Positions 51,774 to 59,407 of a DNA stretch of 64,000 nucleotides are shown here, in pieces. How positions within the stretch are numbered: the first letter of the stretch is position 1; each line of letters begins with the position of its first letter. Where the stretch lies: positions 315,001 through 379,000 of the forward strand of contig NZ_CP088273.1 in the NCBI RefSeq assembly GCF_020731415.2. The letters run 5' to 3'. The notes beneath the pieces are model-generated. The model was not told the DNA's origin. It worked only from the letters and a program-made list of their open reading frames with translations, and did no database searches. Both the position numbers and the translations under genes were made by a program. Source of the DNA: Phyllobacterium sp. T1293 (lineage in GTDB: Bacteria > Pseudomonadota > Alphaproteobacteria > Rhizobiales > Rhizobiaceae).

Positions 51774-52796
51774 TTGACCGATCGACGCAAGCGAGTGAAT
51801 AGCGCGACGAACAGTCCAAAGAAGGCCCCGGTTGACATCGGGCAGCCCGATACGAAGATCAGCCGCATGCGGATGCGCGCTGCGTGGATGTATTACATCG
51901 AGCAGATGACGCAGAACGAGATTGCCGAAGTGCTGGGCGTTGGCCGTGTGACCATTGTGCGTATGCTCGCTGAAGCCCGTGCCCGCAATGAGGTCAAGAT
52001 TGGCATTCAAGGCTATCTGTCCGATCTGATCGCGCTGGAGCGGCAGGTTGAACAGCAATTTGGTCTTGAGAAGGTCATCATCGCTCCCTTGTCGCAGGCA
52101 GACAATGATCCGATTCCTGCTATCAGCGCCGCAACTGGCGACTACCTTTCCGGGGTGGTCTGCAACGGTATGCGTGTGGGCGTGGGTTGGGGACGTACCC
52201 TACTCAGCACACTCTCCTATCTGGAGGCGCGTGCGCTTGAGGATTTCACCGTCATTTCGCTGCTTGGCGGTATCAGCCAGCCGCGCCGGTTTAACCCTGC
52301 TGAATTTGCCTGGCAGTTTGCGCAGTTGTTTCAGGGTAACGGCTATCTCATTCCGGCACCGGCGCTGGTGGACAGTGTCGAAACCAGAACCGCGCTGATT
52401 GAACGCTGCGGCCTGAAGAGCGTGTTTGAGATGGCCGAGGATCTCGATCTCGTCCTGCTCAGTGTTGGTGCCATTGAAACGGCATCAAGCACGCCCTATC
52501 GCATCGGCTTCCTTAACGAAGAGCATCAGTCATCGCTCGCCGAACGTGGTGCCGTTGGCGATATACTGTTCCATTTCTATGACAAGCAGGGACGTCTTGT
52601 CGATCATCCGATCCATGATCTCGTCATGTCCGTCGGTATCGAAACCTTGCAGAAGGTGCCGGTGCGCGTGCTGACGTCAGGCGGCAAGGAAAAGATCAAC
52701 GCCCTGCTTGGGGCGATGAAGCTGATCCGCCCGACGGTTTTCATCACCGACGAGGAAAGCGCCCGTCAATTGCTTGCTCTGGCAGAGAAAGAATAG
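51774..52796 (+). CDS. SorC-family sugar-binding transcriptional regulator
   Basis: A 340-residue regulator. The HTH is in ISRMRMRAAWMYYIEQMTQNEIAEVLGVGRVTIVRMLAEARARNEVKIGI (about 30-78). The large sugar-phosphate-binding domain has GVGWGRTLLSTLSYL, TVISLLGGISQPRRFNPAEFAWQFAQLFQGNGYLIPAPA, ERGAVGDILFHFYDKQGRLVDHPIHDLVMSVGIETL and the family's VRVLTSGGKEKINALLGA. EryD of the Brucella erythritol operon belongs to the same family. The start is TTG at 51774 with AAGGGG upstream. The likely target is the PTS and DRL operons. The ligand could be a phosphorylated polyol. A candidate weak operator lies at 51701. Confidence 0.9.
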   Translation: MTDRRKRVNSATNSPKKAPVDIGQPDTKISRMRMRAAWMYYIEQMTQNEIAEVLGVGRVTIVRMLAEARARNEVKIGIQGYLSDLIALERQVEQQFGLEKVIIAPLSQADNDPIPAISAATGDYLSGVVCNGMRVGVGWGRTLLSTLSYLEARALEDFTVISLLGGISQPRRFNPAEFAWQFAQLFQGNGYLIPAPALVDSVETRTALIERCGLKSVFEMAEDLDLVLLSVGAIETASSTPYRIGFLNEEHQSSLAERGAVGDILFHFYDKQGRLVDHPIHDLVMSVGIETLQKVPVRVLTSGGKEKINALLGAMKLIRPTVFITDEESARQLLALAEKE

Positions 52797-52995
52797 GGCT
52801 TGCTCTTTCGAGCCACGGCGCTGCGCGCTGGTCATCATCGTCCAACCTTATGAAAATTCACAGGAGTTGTGGATTTTTGTCCCGAAATCGTCCTATGAGG
52901 CGATCAGAGCAAATCGGGCATTGCATTCGTGATTTTTCCCGCTATTGATCGCGGGGAAGACGGGCAGGGACCATACGGTTTGCTGCTTTCAGGTG

Positions 52996-53072
52996 GGGCC
53001 TGTAGCTCAATTGGTTAGAGCCGGCGGCTCATAACCGCTTGGTTGGGGGTTCGAGTCCCTCCGGGCCCACCA
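52996..53072 (+). tRNA. tRNA with CAU anticodon, probably tRNA-Ile2 (lysidine)
   Basis: A 77-nt cloverleaf with encoded CCA. The acceptor stem is GGGCCTG/CGGGCCC with discriminator A, the D-arm starts TAGCTC, the anticodon stem-loop is GGCGG-CTCATAA-CCGCT, and the T-arm is GGGGG-TTCGAGT-CCCTC. The anticodon is CAT. The CTCATAA loop and following CCGCTTGGTT match minor isoleucine tRNA (C34 changed to lysidine by TilS) better than elongator methionine tRNA, whose loop is usually TTCATAA. An initiator tRNA is excluded by the paired first base pair. Confidence 0.9.
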
Positions 53073-53615
53073 TTTCCCTTCAAAATGAATGCGTTATGAT
53101 GCAGGTTAGCCAGTCTATTTCGACCGGCCAACTGTTTCCTCGCCAATACCGTAAGTCTTTTGTATCTATGGCAAGATCCCATAGCCCCGCATAATCTCGA
53201 TCTGAACAAGATTAGCTCCAGCATTATGGTAATGCGCATGCCATACGTTCAGACTGATGCTGCCACATGCATGGGAAACACAGACGTTTGGGCGGCAATA
53301 TTCGAAAGGGTTCGTATTCTGCAGTATATGCGTGGGAAACTGCACGCGCCTGAACCCGGCTATTATGTATCTCCCAACTATTTTTAGCAGAATTTTCCCG
53401 GCCCCGTATTCTCTTAATATGGCATCAAAATCGCTCTGACGATCCTTGGGGATCGCACCACGAGCCGGTGGAACCAGAATCCCGTCAGAGTTGTTACTCC
53501 TTACGTCCCTTTCGCTGTGGTAGAAATATCTCACCACCAAGATTGAGAGCAGTGAATGAATTGCGCCTCGTCCACGAGGCGCGGGAGTTTGCATAAGGTA
53601 GGAGTTTGCAAAGCC
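53073..53615. other. Gene-free stretch after the tRNA
   Basis: No gene, repeat or integrase remnant is evident. An open frame of 142 codons on the minus strand (53166-53594) has no ribosome-binding site and no recognisable protein character. I found no copy of the tRNA 3' end to suggest an integrated element. Confidence 0.5.
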
Positions 53616-54410
53616 ATGACCAATTCAACTGACAACGGACAGAAAGGCAGTCAGTCTGCCATGAATACACCACCGGTCGTATCGCCGCAGGCGTGGGAGG
53701 CCGCCCGCGAGGAACTGCTCGTGAAGGAAAAGGCACATTCCCGGGCACGCGACGCCCTTGCCGCCGAACGCCGGCGCATGCCTTGGACGGCAGTGGAAAG
53801 GGAGTATGTGTTCGATGGGCCTGCGGGCAAGGCCAGCCTGCTTGATCTGTTTGACGGACGGCGCCAGCTGATCATCTATCGTGCCTTCTTCGAGCCCGGT
53901 GTATTTGGCTGGCCCGACCATGCGTGTCGAGGTTGCTCCATGGTGGCCGATCAGGTCGCGCATTTGGCCCATCTGAACGCCCGTGACACGACTCTTGTTT
54001 TTATTTCGCGGGCGTCGCAGGCTGAAATAGCGCGACTGAAGTCGCGGATGGGCTGGACGATGCCCTGGTTCACGATCACAGACAATTTTGATGCCGATTT
54101 CGATGTGGGCGAATGGCATGGCACGAACGTGTTTTACCGCGATGGCGAGCGCGTGTTCCGCACCTATTTCGTCAACAATCGTGGTGACGAGCAGATGGGG
54201 AACACCTGGAATTACCTCGATATCACACCACTTGGCCGTCAGGAGGTCTGGGAAAATTCGCCGGAGGGTTATCCTCAGACCCCAACCTACAAGTGGTGGA
54301 ACTGGCATGACAGCTATGTCGCCGATGCGGTGCCTGATAAGAAGTGGGTCGAGGTGTCGGACATCGGAGAGGCGGCATTCCGGAATCAGGATAACGCTGG
54401 GAAGTCCTGA
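53616..54410 (+). CDS. DUF899 family thioredoxin-like protein
   Basis: A 264-residue cytoplasmic protein of the DUF899 family (thioredoxin-like fold). It has SPQAWEAAREELLVKEKAHSRARDALAAERRRMPWTAVEREYVFDGPAGKASLLDLFDGRRQLIIYRAFFEP, then DHACRGCSMVADQVAHLAHLNARDTTLVFISRAS, where the CRGCS motif is the family's version of the thioredoxin CxxC. GWTMPWFTI and EWHGTNVFYRDGERVFRTYFVNNRGDEQMGNTWNYLDITPLGRQE follow. Activity is unknown. I use the ATG at 53616; an ATG at 53661 is the other choice and removes a disordered leader. Ends in a perfect hairpin. Single gene. Confidence 0.9.
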   Translation: MTNSTDNGQKGSQSAMNTPPVVSPQAWEAAREELLVKEKAHSRARDALAAERRRMPWTAVEREYVFDGPAGKASLLDLFDGRRQLIIYRAFFEPGVFGWPDHACRGCSMVADQVAHLAHLNARDTTLVFISRASQAEIARLKSRMGWTMPWFTITDNFDADFDVGEWHGTNVFYRDGERVFRTYFVNNRGDEQMGNTWNYLDITPLGRQEVWENSPEGYPQTPTYKWWNWHDSYVADAVPDKKWVEVSDIGEAAFRNQDNAGKS

Positions 54411-54458
54411 CCGAGCTTTTGATCCTTGAGTGGAAAGTATTGATAAATAGTCGGCAAG

Positions 54459-54485
54459 TGTTGGAGGCAATAATTGCCTCCAACA
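54459..54485 (+). terminator. Hairpin after the DUF899 gene
   Basis: TGTTGGAGGCAA (54459-54470) and TTGCCTCCAACA (54474-54485) form a perfect 12-bp stem with a TAA loop. No T-tract follows, so it may need a cofactor or act as RNA end protection. Confidence 0.6.
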
Positions 54486-54519
54486 GAGCCAGTCCATTGC
54501 ATAAAAGTTTATTCCACCT

Positions 54520-54575
54520 GATGAGGATACAAATGAATGGTCCAGCGTGATTGGGCATCCATTTGTATCCTCATC
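54520..54575. promoter_or_regulatory. Perfect 16-bp inverted repeat upstream of the His-rich gene
   Basis: GATGAGGATACAAATG (54520-54535) and CATTTGTATCCTCATC (54560-54575), 24 bp apart, 45-100 bp before the small exported gene. It could be an operator, an mRNA leader hairpin or the ends of a small element. Confidence 0.6.
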
Positions 54576-54619
54576 GATATAGGCGTAAGCTCCAGAAAAC
54601 TAACGTGGAGGGAGCTGTC

Positions 54620-54910
54620 ATGAAAAATGTTCTTGCTCTGATCGTTGCTGGTTTGATTACGATTGTCGTCAGCCTGACGTCGGTTACGCCGTCTATTGCC
54701 TCACCAATTTCCGTACAGAGGGCCCCGATCGCTTCGAATGTGGAGCAGGTCAGGTATAAGCACCATCATCGTCGGCACTGGGGTCATCGCTACCACTATC
54801 GCCATGGTTGGGGGCGTCACCATCATCGCCGCTACCATTGGAGCAATCATCACTATCGGCACGGGCATTGGAGGCACCATCGCACTCACCGGTACTATTA
54901 TCGCTTCTAG
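54620..54910 (+). CDS. Small exported histidine-rich protein
   Basis: A 96-residue protein. The N-terminal signal peptide (KNVLALIVAGLITIVVSLTSVTPSIAS) is clear. The mature part is extraordinarily rich in His, Arg, Tyr and Trp: YKHHHRRHWGHRYHYRHGWG and similar runs to the end (HYRHGHWRHHRTHRYYYRF). It has no Cys. Such proteins are widespread in rhizobia and have no proven function; binding of Ni, Zn, Cu or Fe in the periplasm is a guess from composition. GGAGGGAG before the ATG at 54620 is a strong ribosome-binding site. A 16-bp inverted repeat lies upstream. Single gene. Confidence 0.8.
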   Translation: MKNVLALIVAGLITIVVSLTSVTPSIASPISVQRAPIASNVEQVRYKHHHRRHWGHRYHYRHGWGRHHHRRYHWSNHHYRHGHWRHHRTHRYYYRF

Positions 54911-55076
54911 CGCCGGACGCCCGCGTTTAATCTGAGGAATGGAATAAAGTCTGTTGCCGTTGAAATAGTTGTCCTCGTGTCCGGGGACAACAGGGCTTTT
55001 TGATCAGGCCAGTAAGGTGCTTGTGGAACCTGCACCTCTTACGCAGTTTGATGCGGATGTTTCGGGAGGAACAGTT

Positions 55077-55301
55077 ATGAGTATTTTCTCTCCAGGGAAT
55101 GCGGATGACAGCCAAGAGCGGGATGCTGAACGCCGGGAGGCAATGCGAGCGCGATTTTTGGATTTCGTTGATTCAAAGGATATGTACCGGATCTATCAGG
55201 AAGGAATGGCCGCTGGCTGGAGCCTGGGAGATGTCCAGAGGGCAATTGACGCTCTTGTCGAAGCAAAGGCTGATGAGTTCCGTACAAAAGAACGACCCTG
55301 A
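55077..55301 (+). CDS. Small protein of unknown function
   Basis: A 74-residue, mostly helical protein rich in Asp, Glu and Arg, with the central DSQERDAERREAMRARFLDFVDSKDMYRIYQEGMAAGWSLGDVQRAIDALVEAKADEFRTKERP. No signal peptide, membrane segment or known motif. The second half, with GMAAGWSLGDVQRAIDAL, looks like a small UBA/helix-turn fold. GGGAGGA lies 6 bp before the ATG at 55077, so translation is likely. I do not recognise it. Neighbours do not suggest a role. Confidence 0.7.
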   Translation: MSIFSPGNADDSQERDAERREAMRARFLDFVDSKDMYRIYQEGMAAGWSLGDVQRAIDALVEAKADEFRTKERP

Positions 55302-55601
55302 TAGGCCAGCTATCGCGATGGTCAGCGGCTGCAATCTGTTCCAATAGCCCAGATACCGTCCATCGGGTCTGCCGACACAACGGGTGTGGTGTTTTCAATA
55401 GCAACGGGAACTGCTCAAAATCAAAAAACGGCGGGCTTTTGGCCCACCGTTTAAAGAAAATGACGTGACTGGAGATCTCATCATCGCAATCTGGAAATGC
55501 AGTCCTTCTACATGCCAGACACTCATTGATATGATGCTTTTTGGGCCGAGGCCTTATAAACCCGGGGGCGTGCCCCCGGGATCTCTCCAAATCTCAGTCG
55601 A
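55302..55601. other. Intergenic region with two hairpins before the porin end
   Basis: An imperfect dyad AAACGGCGGGC/GGCCCACCGTTT spans 55426-55454, and the porin terminator follows at 55559. No gene is seen in these 300 bp. Confidence 0.5.
55559..55582 (-). terminator. Porin gene terminator
   Basis: CCCGGGGGC (55561-55569) and GCCCCCGGG (55572-55580) form a 9-bp GC stem, followed on the minus strand by TTTATAAGG. The T-tract is short. Confidence 0.7.
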
Positions 55602-56657
55602 TTAGAAATTGCGCTGGAAACGGATCATGCCACCGAATGCATCATCATTGCCGCGCTGACCATCAAACTTGGTGTAGTCGATTTCCGGTGTGATGACCAA
55701 GCCAGGTACCAGCTCGTACTGTACGTTCAGAGCAGCAGCCCATGTGCCGTCTTCTTCGTAAGCTACCTGACCGTTAACTGTTGCCTTCTCAGAAACCTTC
55801 GCAGTCAAACCGCCCCAGATTGCGTAATCGCCGTACCAGGTGCCGAACCAGTTGCCATTGGCAGAGGTTGAATCATCCCAGTCGGACTGATAGCCACCCA
55901 TGACGAAGGCAGACACTGTATCGCTGAACTTTACGTCCAAACGCAGCTTGCCAGCCCATTCTTCCACGCGAGAGTCGTAACCGACAACGCCAGAGATTGA
56001 GCCCCAAGCCTGTTCGAACTTCGCGCCGGCCAGAACGTGTGGCATGTAGTCATCGATGCGATGATCGATTGTGCCGCCTGTCGGATAGGTGATAGACGCG
56101 CCCTGTTCAGCAGCGATGATCGCCGAGAAACCGTTGCCGCCTGTGAAGGTGTAGCTAACCTGGTTGGTTGTAGCAGACTGGTAGTTGATCACGTCGTCAT
56201 TGATCACGCCGCCAGCATAACCGGTCCACGAACCGTAGATTTCGTCAGCAACACCGATGCGGAAGCCGCCGAGTTCGATGTACGCCTGAGGAAGTTCCGT
56301 TGCATTGACGCCGTTGGTATACTGAAAACGTGTTTCAATATACGAACGAAGGGTGCCGAGTTCTGTTTCCGAGCGAGCGTCGAAACGGACAGTCGCACGT
56401 GAACGCTTCCACCAGGTGCCGAGTTCGCCGCCGCTGTAGACGTCGTCGCCGCCAACTGCGTCATAACGCAGATAACCGCTGATCTTCAGGCAGGTTTCAG
56501 TTCCTGGAATATAGAAAAATCCGGCGCCGTATGCGTCGCAAACGCGAACGTATTCAACGGCTTCCGGTTCAGCGACAACAACTGCGTCAGCAGCGCGTGC
56601 GCCTGTTACTGCAATCAGGGCTGCAGCAGAGCCGAAGAGAATGCTCTTGATGTTCAT
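55602..56657 (-). CDS. Porin, Brucella Omp2a/Omp2b type
   Basis: A 351-residue outer-membrane trimeric porin of the alphaproteobacterial 16-strand family. The signal peptide MNIKSILFGSAAALIAVTGARAADA is followed by VVVAEPEAVEYVRVCDAYGAGFFYIPGTETCLKISGYLRYD, a block shared with Brucella Omp2b; its two Cys form the usual disulphide. The C terminus ends in IRFQRNF, with the terminal Phe needed for BAM-mediated assembly. Alternating amphipathic strands run throughout (TGGNGFSAIIAAEQG, DDYMPHVLAGAKFEQAWGS, GVVGYDSRVEEWAGKLRLDV). It is highly expressed in relatives. It is monocistronic, with a ~650-bp upstream region. The paralogue pair Omp2a/2b of Brucella is not reproduced here. Confidence 0.95.
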   Translation of the reverse strand: MNIKSILFGSAAALIAVTGARAADAVVVAEPEAVEYVRVCDAYGAGFFYIPGTETCLKISGYLRYDAVGGDDVYSGGELGTWWKRSRATVRFDARSETELGTLRSYIETRFQYTNGVNATELPQAYIELGGFRIGVADEIYGSWTGYAGGVINDDVINYQSATTNQVSYTFTGGNGFSAIIAAEQGASITYPTGGTIDHRIDDYMPHVLAGAKFEQAWGSISGVVGYDSRVEEWAGKLRLDVKFSDTVSAFVMGGYQSDWDDSTSANGNWFGTWYGDYAIWGGLTAKVSEKATVNGQVAYEEDGTWAAALNVQYELVPGLVITPEIDYTKFDGQRGNDDAFGGMIRFQRNF

Positions 56658-57059
56658 ATTGGTCCCCCAATGGTCTTCATTGACCTTTATTGCTTAAATC
56701 ACTTCGACCGGGGGTAGCAACACCCAACTCTTAGTTGAGTTGTAGTTGAGGTCGCAATGTTGCCGCAATGTCACAAATCGGCCACACAATCAGCTGGTTT
56801 TAATATTAAACCATTGTAAAATATATGGAAATAACTGGTCATATTTTGAAATGCGTCGAAAATGTGCCGATCCGCCGCGGTCTATGAAGCGCGAATCACC
56901 ATGTATTGGGTTGCAGAATGCAACTAAATGGTGCGAGGGCGCCAAACTATACAGTCGATATGGAGGTTATTCTGCAAATATTCTATTATGGTCAAACGGC
57001 CTTATCGATGGGCCCACTTGCAATGGGATATTCGGACAATTCTGGTTGCTTATCGCAAC
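56658..57059. other. Porin promoter region and gene-free stretch
   Basis: The porin leader and promoter must lie in the first ~150 bp (AT-rich, with AACTC-TTAGTT-GAGTT near 56731). I see nothing definite in the rest. Confidence 0.45.
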
Positions 57060-57266
57060 TCATTCTTCTCCGCAGCGCCAGCCGCGCAGCATATCGAATG
57101 GCTCCAGACCATCCCAGGCTTGCGCCTTGGTCGTGCTGCGGCCACCAAGACTGCGCAGGGCGGAAAAGCCAGCAAGATCAAACAGGCGCTGAAACAATCG
57201 GGTTTCTGTTGGCGGCGCAAAGTTTGCAGCGCAATCGGACAAGTTGAGTTCGCGTTGGTCGGACAT
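57060..57266 (-). CDS. Possible small protein divergent from TetR, or gene remnant
   Basis: A 68-codon frame from ATG 57266 to a stop at 57060. AGGGAG lies 7 bp upstream, a good ribosome-binding site, and the start points at the TetR promoter region. The sequence (MSDQRELNLSDCAANFAPPTETRLFQRLFDLAGFSALR...) has a normal composition and reads like the beginning of a soluble protein that then stops with WRCGEE. It may be a genuine small protein or a gene cut short, the rest having been lost. I do not recognise it. Confidence 0.45.
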   Translation of the reverse strand: MSDQRELNLSDCAANFAPPTETRLFQRLFDLAGFSALRSLGGRSTTKAQAWDGLEPFDMLRGWRCGEE

Positions 57267-57294
57267 CGGCAATCTCCCTGACAGCCGTTTGTTC

Positions 57295-57341
57295 TATGGC
57301 AATCGCCATACAACGTAGCACTAGACCGATCGCCATACAAC
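57295..57341. promoter_or_regulatory. Putative TetR operators
   Basis: The palindrome TATGGC-AATC-GCCATA (57295-57310) and two direct copies of ATCGCCATACAAC (57302-57314 and 57329-57341), 27 bp apart, lie between the small divergent frame and the TetR gene. Confidence 0.6.
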
Positions 57342-57357
57342 ATGCATAATAGCGATT

Positions 57358-57921
57358 ATGCCACGTCCATCAGATGCAAAGACCCGCTTTATCGACACCG
57401 CAGTGATCCTGTTTCAGGCGCATGGCTATCATGGTGTCGGGTTGTCAGAGATTATCGAGCAGGCAAAGGCGCCCAAGGGCTCCTTCTATTTCCATTTCCC
57501 CGGCGGCAAGGAAGAGCTGGCTGAGCACGCGGTGCGCAGCGCTGGCGGCTATCTTATCTATGTGCTGAATAAGAGTTTTCGAGATGCGCCCAGTTTTCGC
57601 GCCGGTGCGGAGTTGATGATCGCACGCCTCTATGATTCATTTGAGGCGTCCGGATGGACACTGGGGTGCCCCATCACCAGCGTCTTGCTTGATACCACAC
57701 CCAAGTCTGAACGGCTTTCGCTTGCCATCAAGGATGTTATGGAAAGCTGGATCAACTGCCTTGCGGACCAGATAATAAGGTTTCATCCCGAGGCGAATGG
57801 CCGGGCGCTTGCCATGAAAATTCTCGTCTCACTGGAAGGGGCGTGGATATTGGCGCGTATGTTGCGCTCACGCGAACCCTTTGATCAGGTGATGAGCGTT
57901 ATTACCGCAAATGAGGTTTAG
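57358..57921 (+). CDS. TetR/AcrR-family transcriptional regulator (YxaF-like)
   Basis: A 187-residue regulator. The HTH is in KTRFIDTAVILFQAHGYHGVGLSEIIEQAKAPKGSFYFHFPGGKEELAEHAV (8-59); the APKGSFYFHFPGGKEEL string marks the YxaF/LmrA subgroup. The C-terminal ligand domain has ASGWTLGCPITSVLLDTTPKSERLS and ends SLEGAWILARMLRSREPFDQV. Two direct repeats and a palindrome upstream (57295-57341) are its probable operators. A small divergent frame shares that promoter region and could be its target. The ligand is unknown. Confidence 0.9.
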   Translation: MPRPSDAKTRFIDTAVILFQAHGYHGVGLSEIIEQAKAPKGSFYFHFPGGKEELAEHAVRSAGGYLIYVLNKSFRDAPSFRAGAELMIARLYDSFEASGWTLGCPITSVLLDTTPKSERLSLAIKDVMESWINCLADQIIRFHPEANGRALAMKILVSLEGAWILARMLRSREPFDQVMSVITANEV

Positions 57922-57951
57922 AGCATCGTAGCTTATTGACGGACCCATGCT

Positions 57952-58707
57952 CTAGGCCGTCACGACGGCAATCCCCATGTCATCATAGGCGGCCGTGGCG
58001 TCGGCAGGCGTATCTCGTTCAACGATCAGGCATTGCACATAATTCATCGGCACGACCACATAGGGCGAGGCGGCTCCAAGTTTCTCAGATGAAGCGAGCA
58101 CAACTGTTTCGGCTGCATAGCGGCACAGGGTTCGCTTCACGGTTGCTTCCTCGGAATCACCTGTTGTCAGGCCGATTTCCGGATGGATGCCCGTTACCCC
58201 CATGAAATAGATGTCGGCGCGGTAGTACGCGATGGCTTCGATTGTCGACGCACCCACGGCCACCATCGAGTGTTTGAACAAGCGTCCGCCGATCATCTCG
58301 ACCGTAATATTAGGGTGATTGATCAGTTCTACCGCAATGCTCGGGCTGTGAGTGATAATGGTCGCTTCGAGATCAATCGGCAGGTGGCGGGCCAACTGGA
58401 CGGCTGTTGTGCCTCCATCGACAAAAATAACCTGTCCCGGCTGAATCATGGCCGCAGCGGCACGGCCAATGGCTTTCTTGCCATCGGTGGCAATCGTCTG
58501 GCGCCCGGAGAAGTCGGCAAGGGCAGGCGAGGCGGGCAATGCACCGCCATGGACCCGCTGCAACAATCCTTCTGCTGCCAGCTCGCGCAAATCCCGCCGG
58601 ATTGTATCTTCCGAAAGATTGAGGTCGCGGCTGAGCGTCTTGGCGACGATCTCGCCCGTTTCCCGCAAAACCGCGAGAATGTGTGCCTTGCGCTGCTGTG
58701 TCAGCAT
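57952..58707 (-). CDS. DeoR-family transcriptional regulator
   Basis: A 251-residue sugar-catabolism regulator. The N-terminal HTH (RKAHILAVLRETGEIVAKTLSRDLNLSEDTIRRDLRELAAEGLLQRVHGGA, 6-56) is a textbook DeoR motif. The C-terminal domain (VGASTIEAIAYYRADIYFMGVTGIHPEIGLTTGDSEEATVKRTLCRYAAETVVLASSEKLG) resembles sugar-phosphate isomerases and binds a phosphorylated sugar. The ATG at 58707 is chosen as the natural DeoR start (MLTQQRKAHIL); the frame runs open to 58836. It is divergent from the NUDIX gene. The regulated sugar or nucleoside is unknown; the neighbouring NudK and DUF4406 genes suggest nucleotide-sugar metabolism. Confidence 0.9.
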   Translation of the reverse strand: MLTQQRKAHILAVLRETGEIVAKTLSRDLNLSEDTIRRDLRELAAEGLLQRVHGGALPASPALADFSGRQTIATDGKKAIGRAAAAMIQPGQVIFVDGGTTAVQLARHLPIDLEATIITHSPSIAVELINHPNITVEMIGGRLFKHSMVAVGASTIEAIAYYRADIYFMGVTGIHPEIGLTTGDSEEATVKRTLCRYAAETVVLASSEKLGAASPYVVVPMNYVQCLIVERDTPADATAAYDDMGIAVVTA

Positions 58708-58795
58708 ATCTCTCTTACCATTTCTGCATGTTATTTCTTGACTCTGCACGAAATTACACGTTTCATCAAGCCAATCCCGCAACATGGTGGTGTCA

Positions 58796-59380
58796 ATGAC
58801 GAAGCTTGCTGAACGTGTCCGTATCCAGACTGTCAAAACCCTTTCCGATGACTGGTATGTGCTGAAGAAGACGACATTTGACTATCAGCGTGGCGACGGC
58901 ACATGGCAGACACAAAACCGCGAGACCTATGATCGCGGCAACGGTGCAACGATCCTGCTCTGTGACCGTGCGCGGCGCACTGTGATATTGACGCGGCAAT
59001 TCCGCTATCCGGCTTTCGTTAGCGGCTATACGGAACTCCTGATCGAAGCGCCCGCGGGTCTGCTGGACAATATCTCGCCGGAAGAGCGTATTCGCGAGGA
59101 GGTGGAGGAGGAGACCGGATACCGTGTCCACCATGTGCAGAAAGTCTTTGAGGCTTTCATGAGCCCGGGCTCGGTGACGGAGAAACTCTATTTCTTCGTC
59201 GGTGCCTATACCGCTTCGGATCGTATTGCCGATGGTGGCGGCCTTGCATCTGAAGGCGAGGATATCGAGGTGCTGGAACTGCCGTTTGCTGAAGCATTTG
59301 CGATGATCGGAACGGGCGCCATTCAGGACGCCAAGACAATCATGCTGCTCCAATATGCAGCCCTGCATATTTTTGCTTGA
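58796..59380 (+). CDS. nudK: NUDIX hydrolase, GDP-mannose pyrophosphatase NudK-like
   Basis: A 194-residue NUDIX enzyme close to E. coli NudK (191). The divergent Nudix box lies in APAGLLDNISPEERIREEVEEETGYRVHHV, with the metal-binding REEVEEE. GNGATILLCDRARRTVILTRQFRYPAFVSG, EAFMSPGSVTEKLYFFVGAY and the C-terminal DIEVLELPFAEAFAMIGTGAIQDAKTIMLLQYAAL match NudK's dimer-interface and active-site elements. It hydrolyses GDP-mannose or a similar nucleotide sugar (ADP-ribose is the alternative). The start ATG at 58796 fits NudK; an ATG at 58784 is in frame with no better ribosome-binding site. It is followed 27 bp later by the DUF4406 gene, an operon. Confidence 0.85.
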   Translation: MTKLAERVRIQTVKTLSDDWYVLKKTTFDYQRGDGTWQTQNRETYDRGNGATILLCDRARRTVILTRQFRYPAFVSGYTELLIEAPAGLLDNISPEERIREEVEEETGYRVHHVQKVFEAFMSPGSVTEKLYFFVGAYTASDRIADGGGLASEGEDIEVLELPFAEAFAMIGTGAIQDAKTIMLLQYAALHIFA

Positions 59381-59407
59381 ACCATCCAGAACGCACGGAG
59401 AAAGCAG

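Noticed and set aside
52996..53615. Genomic island integrated at the tRNA
   Set aside because: No integrase, no direct repeat of the tRNA 3' end and no compositional break were found downstream.
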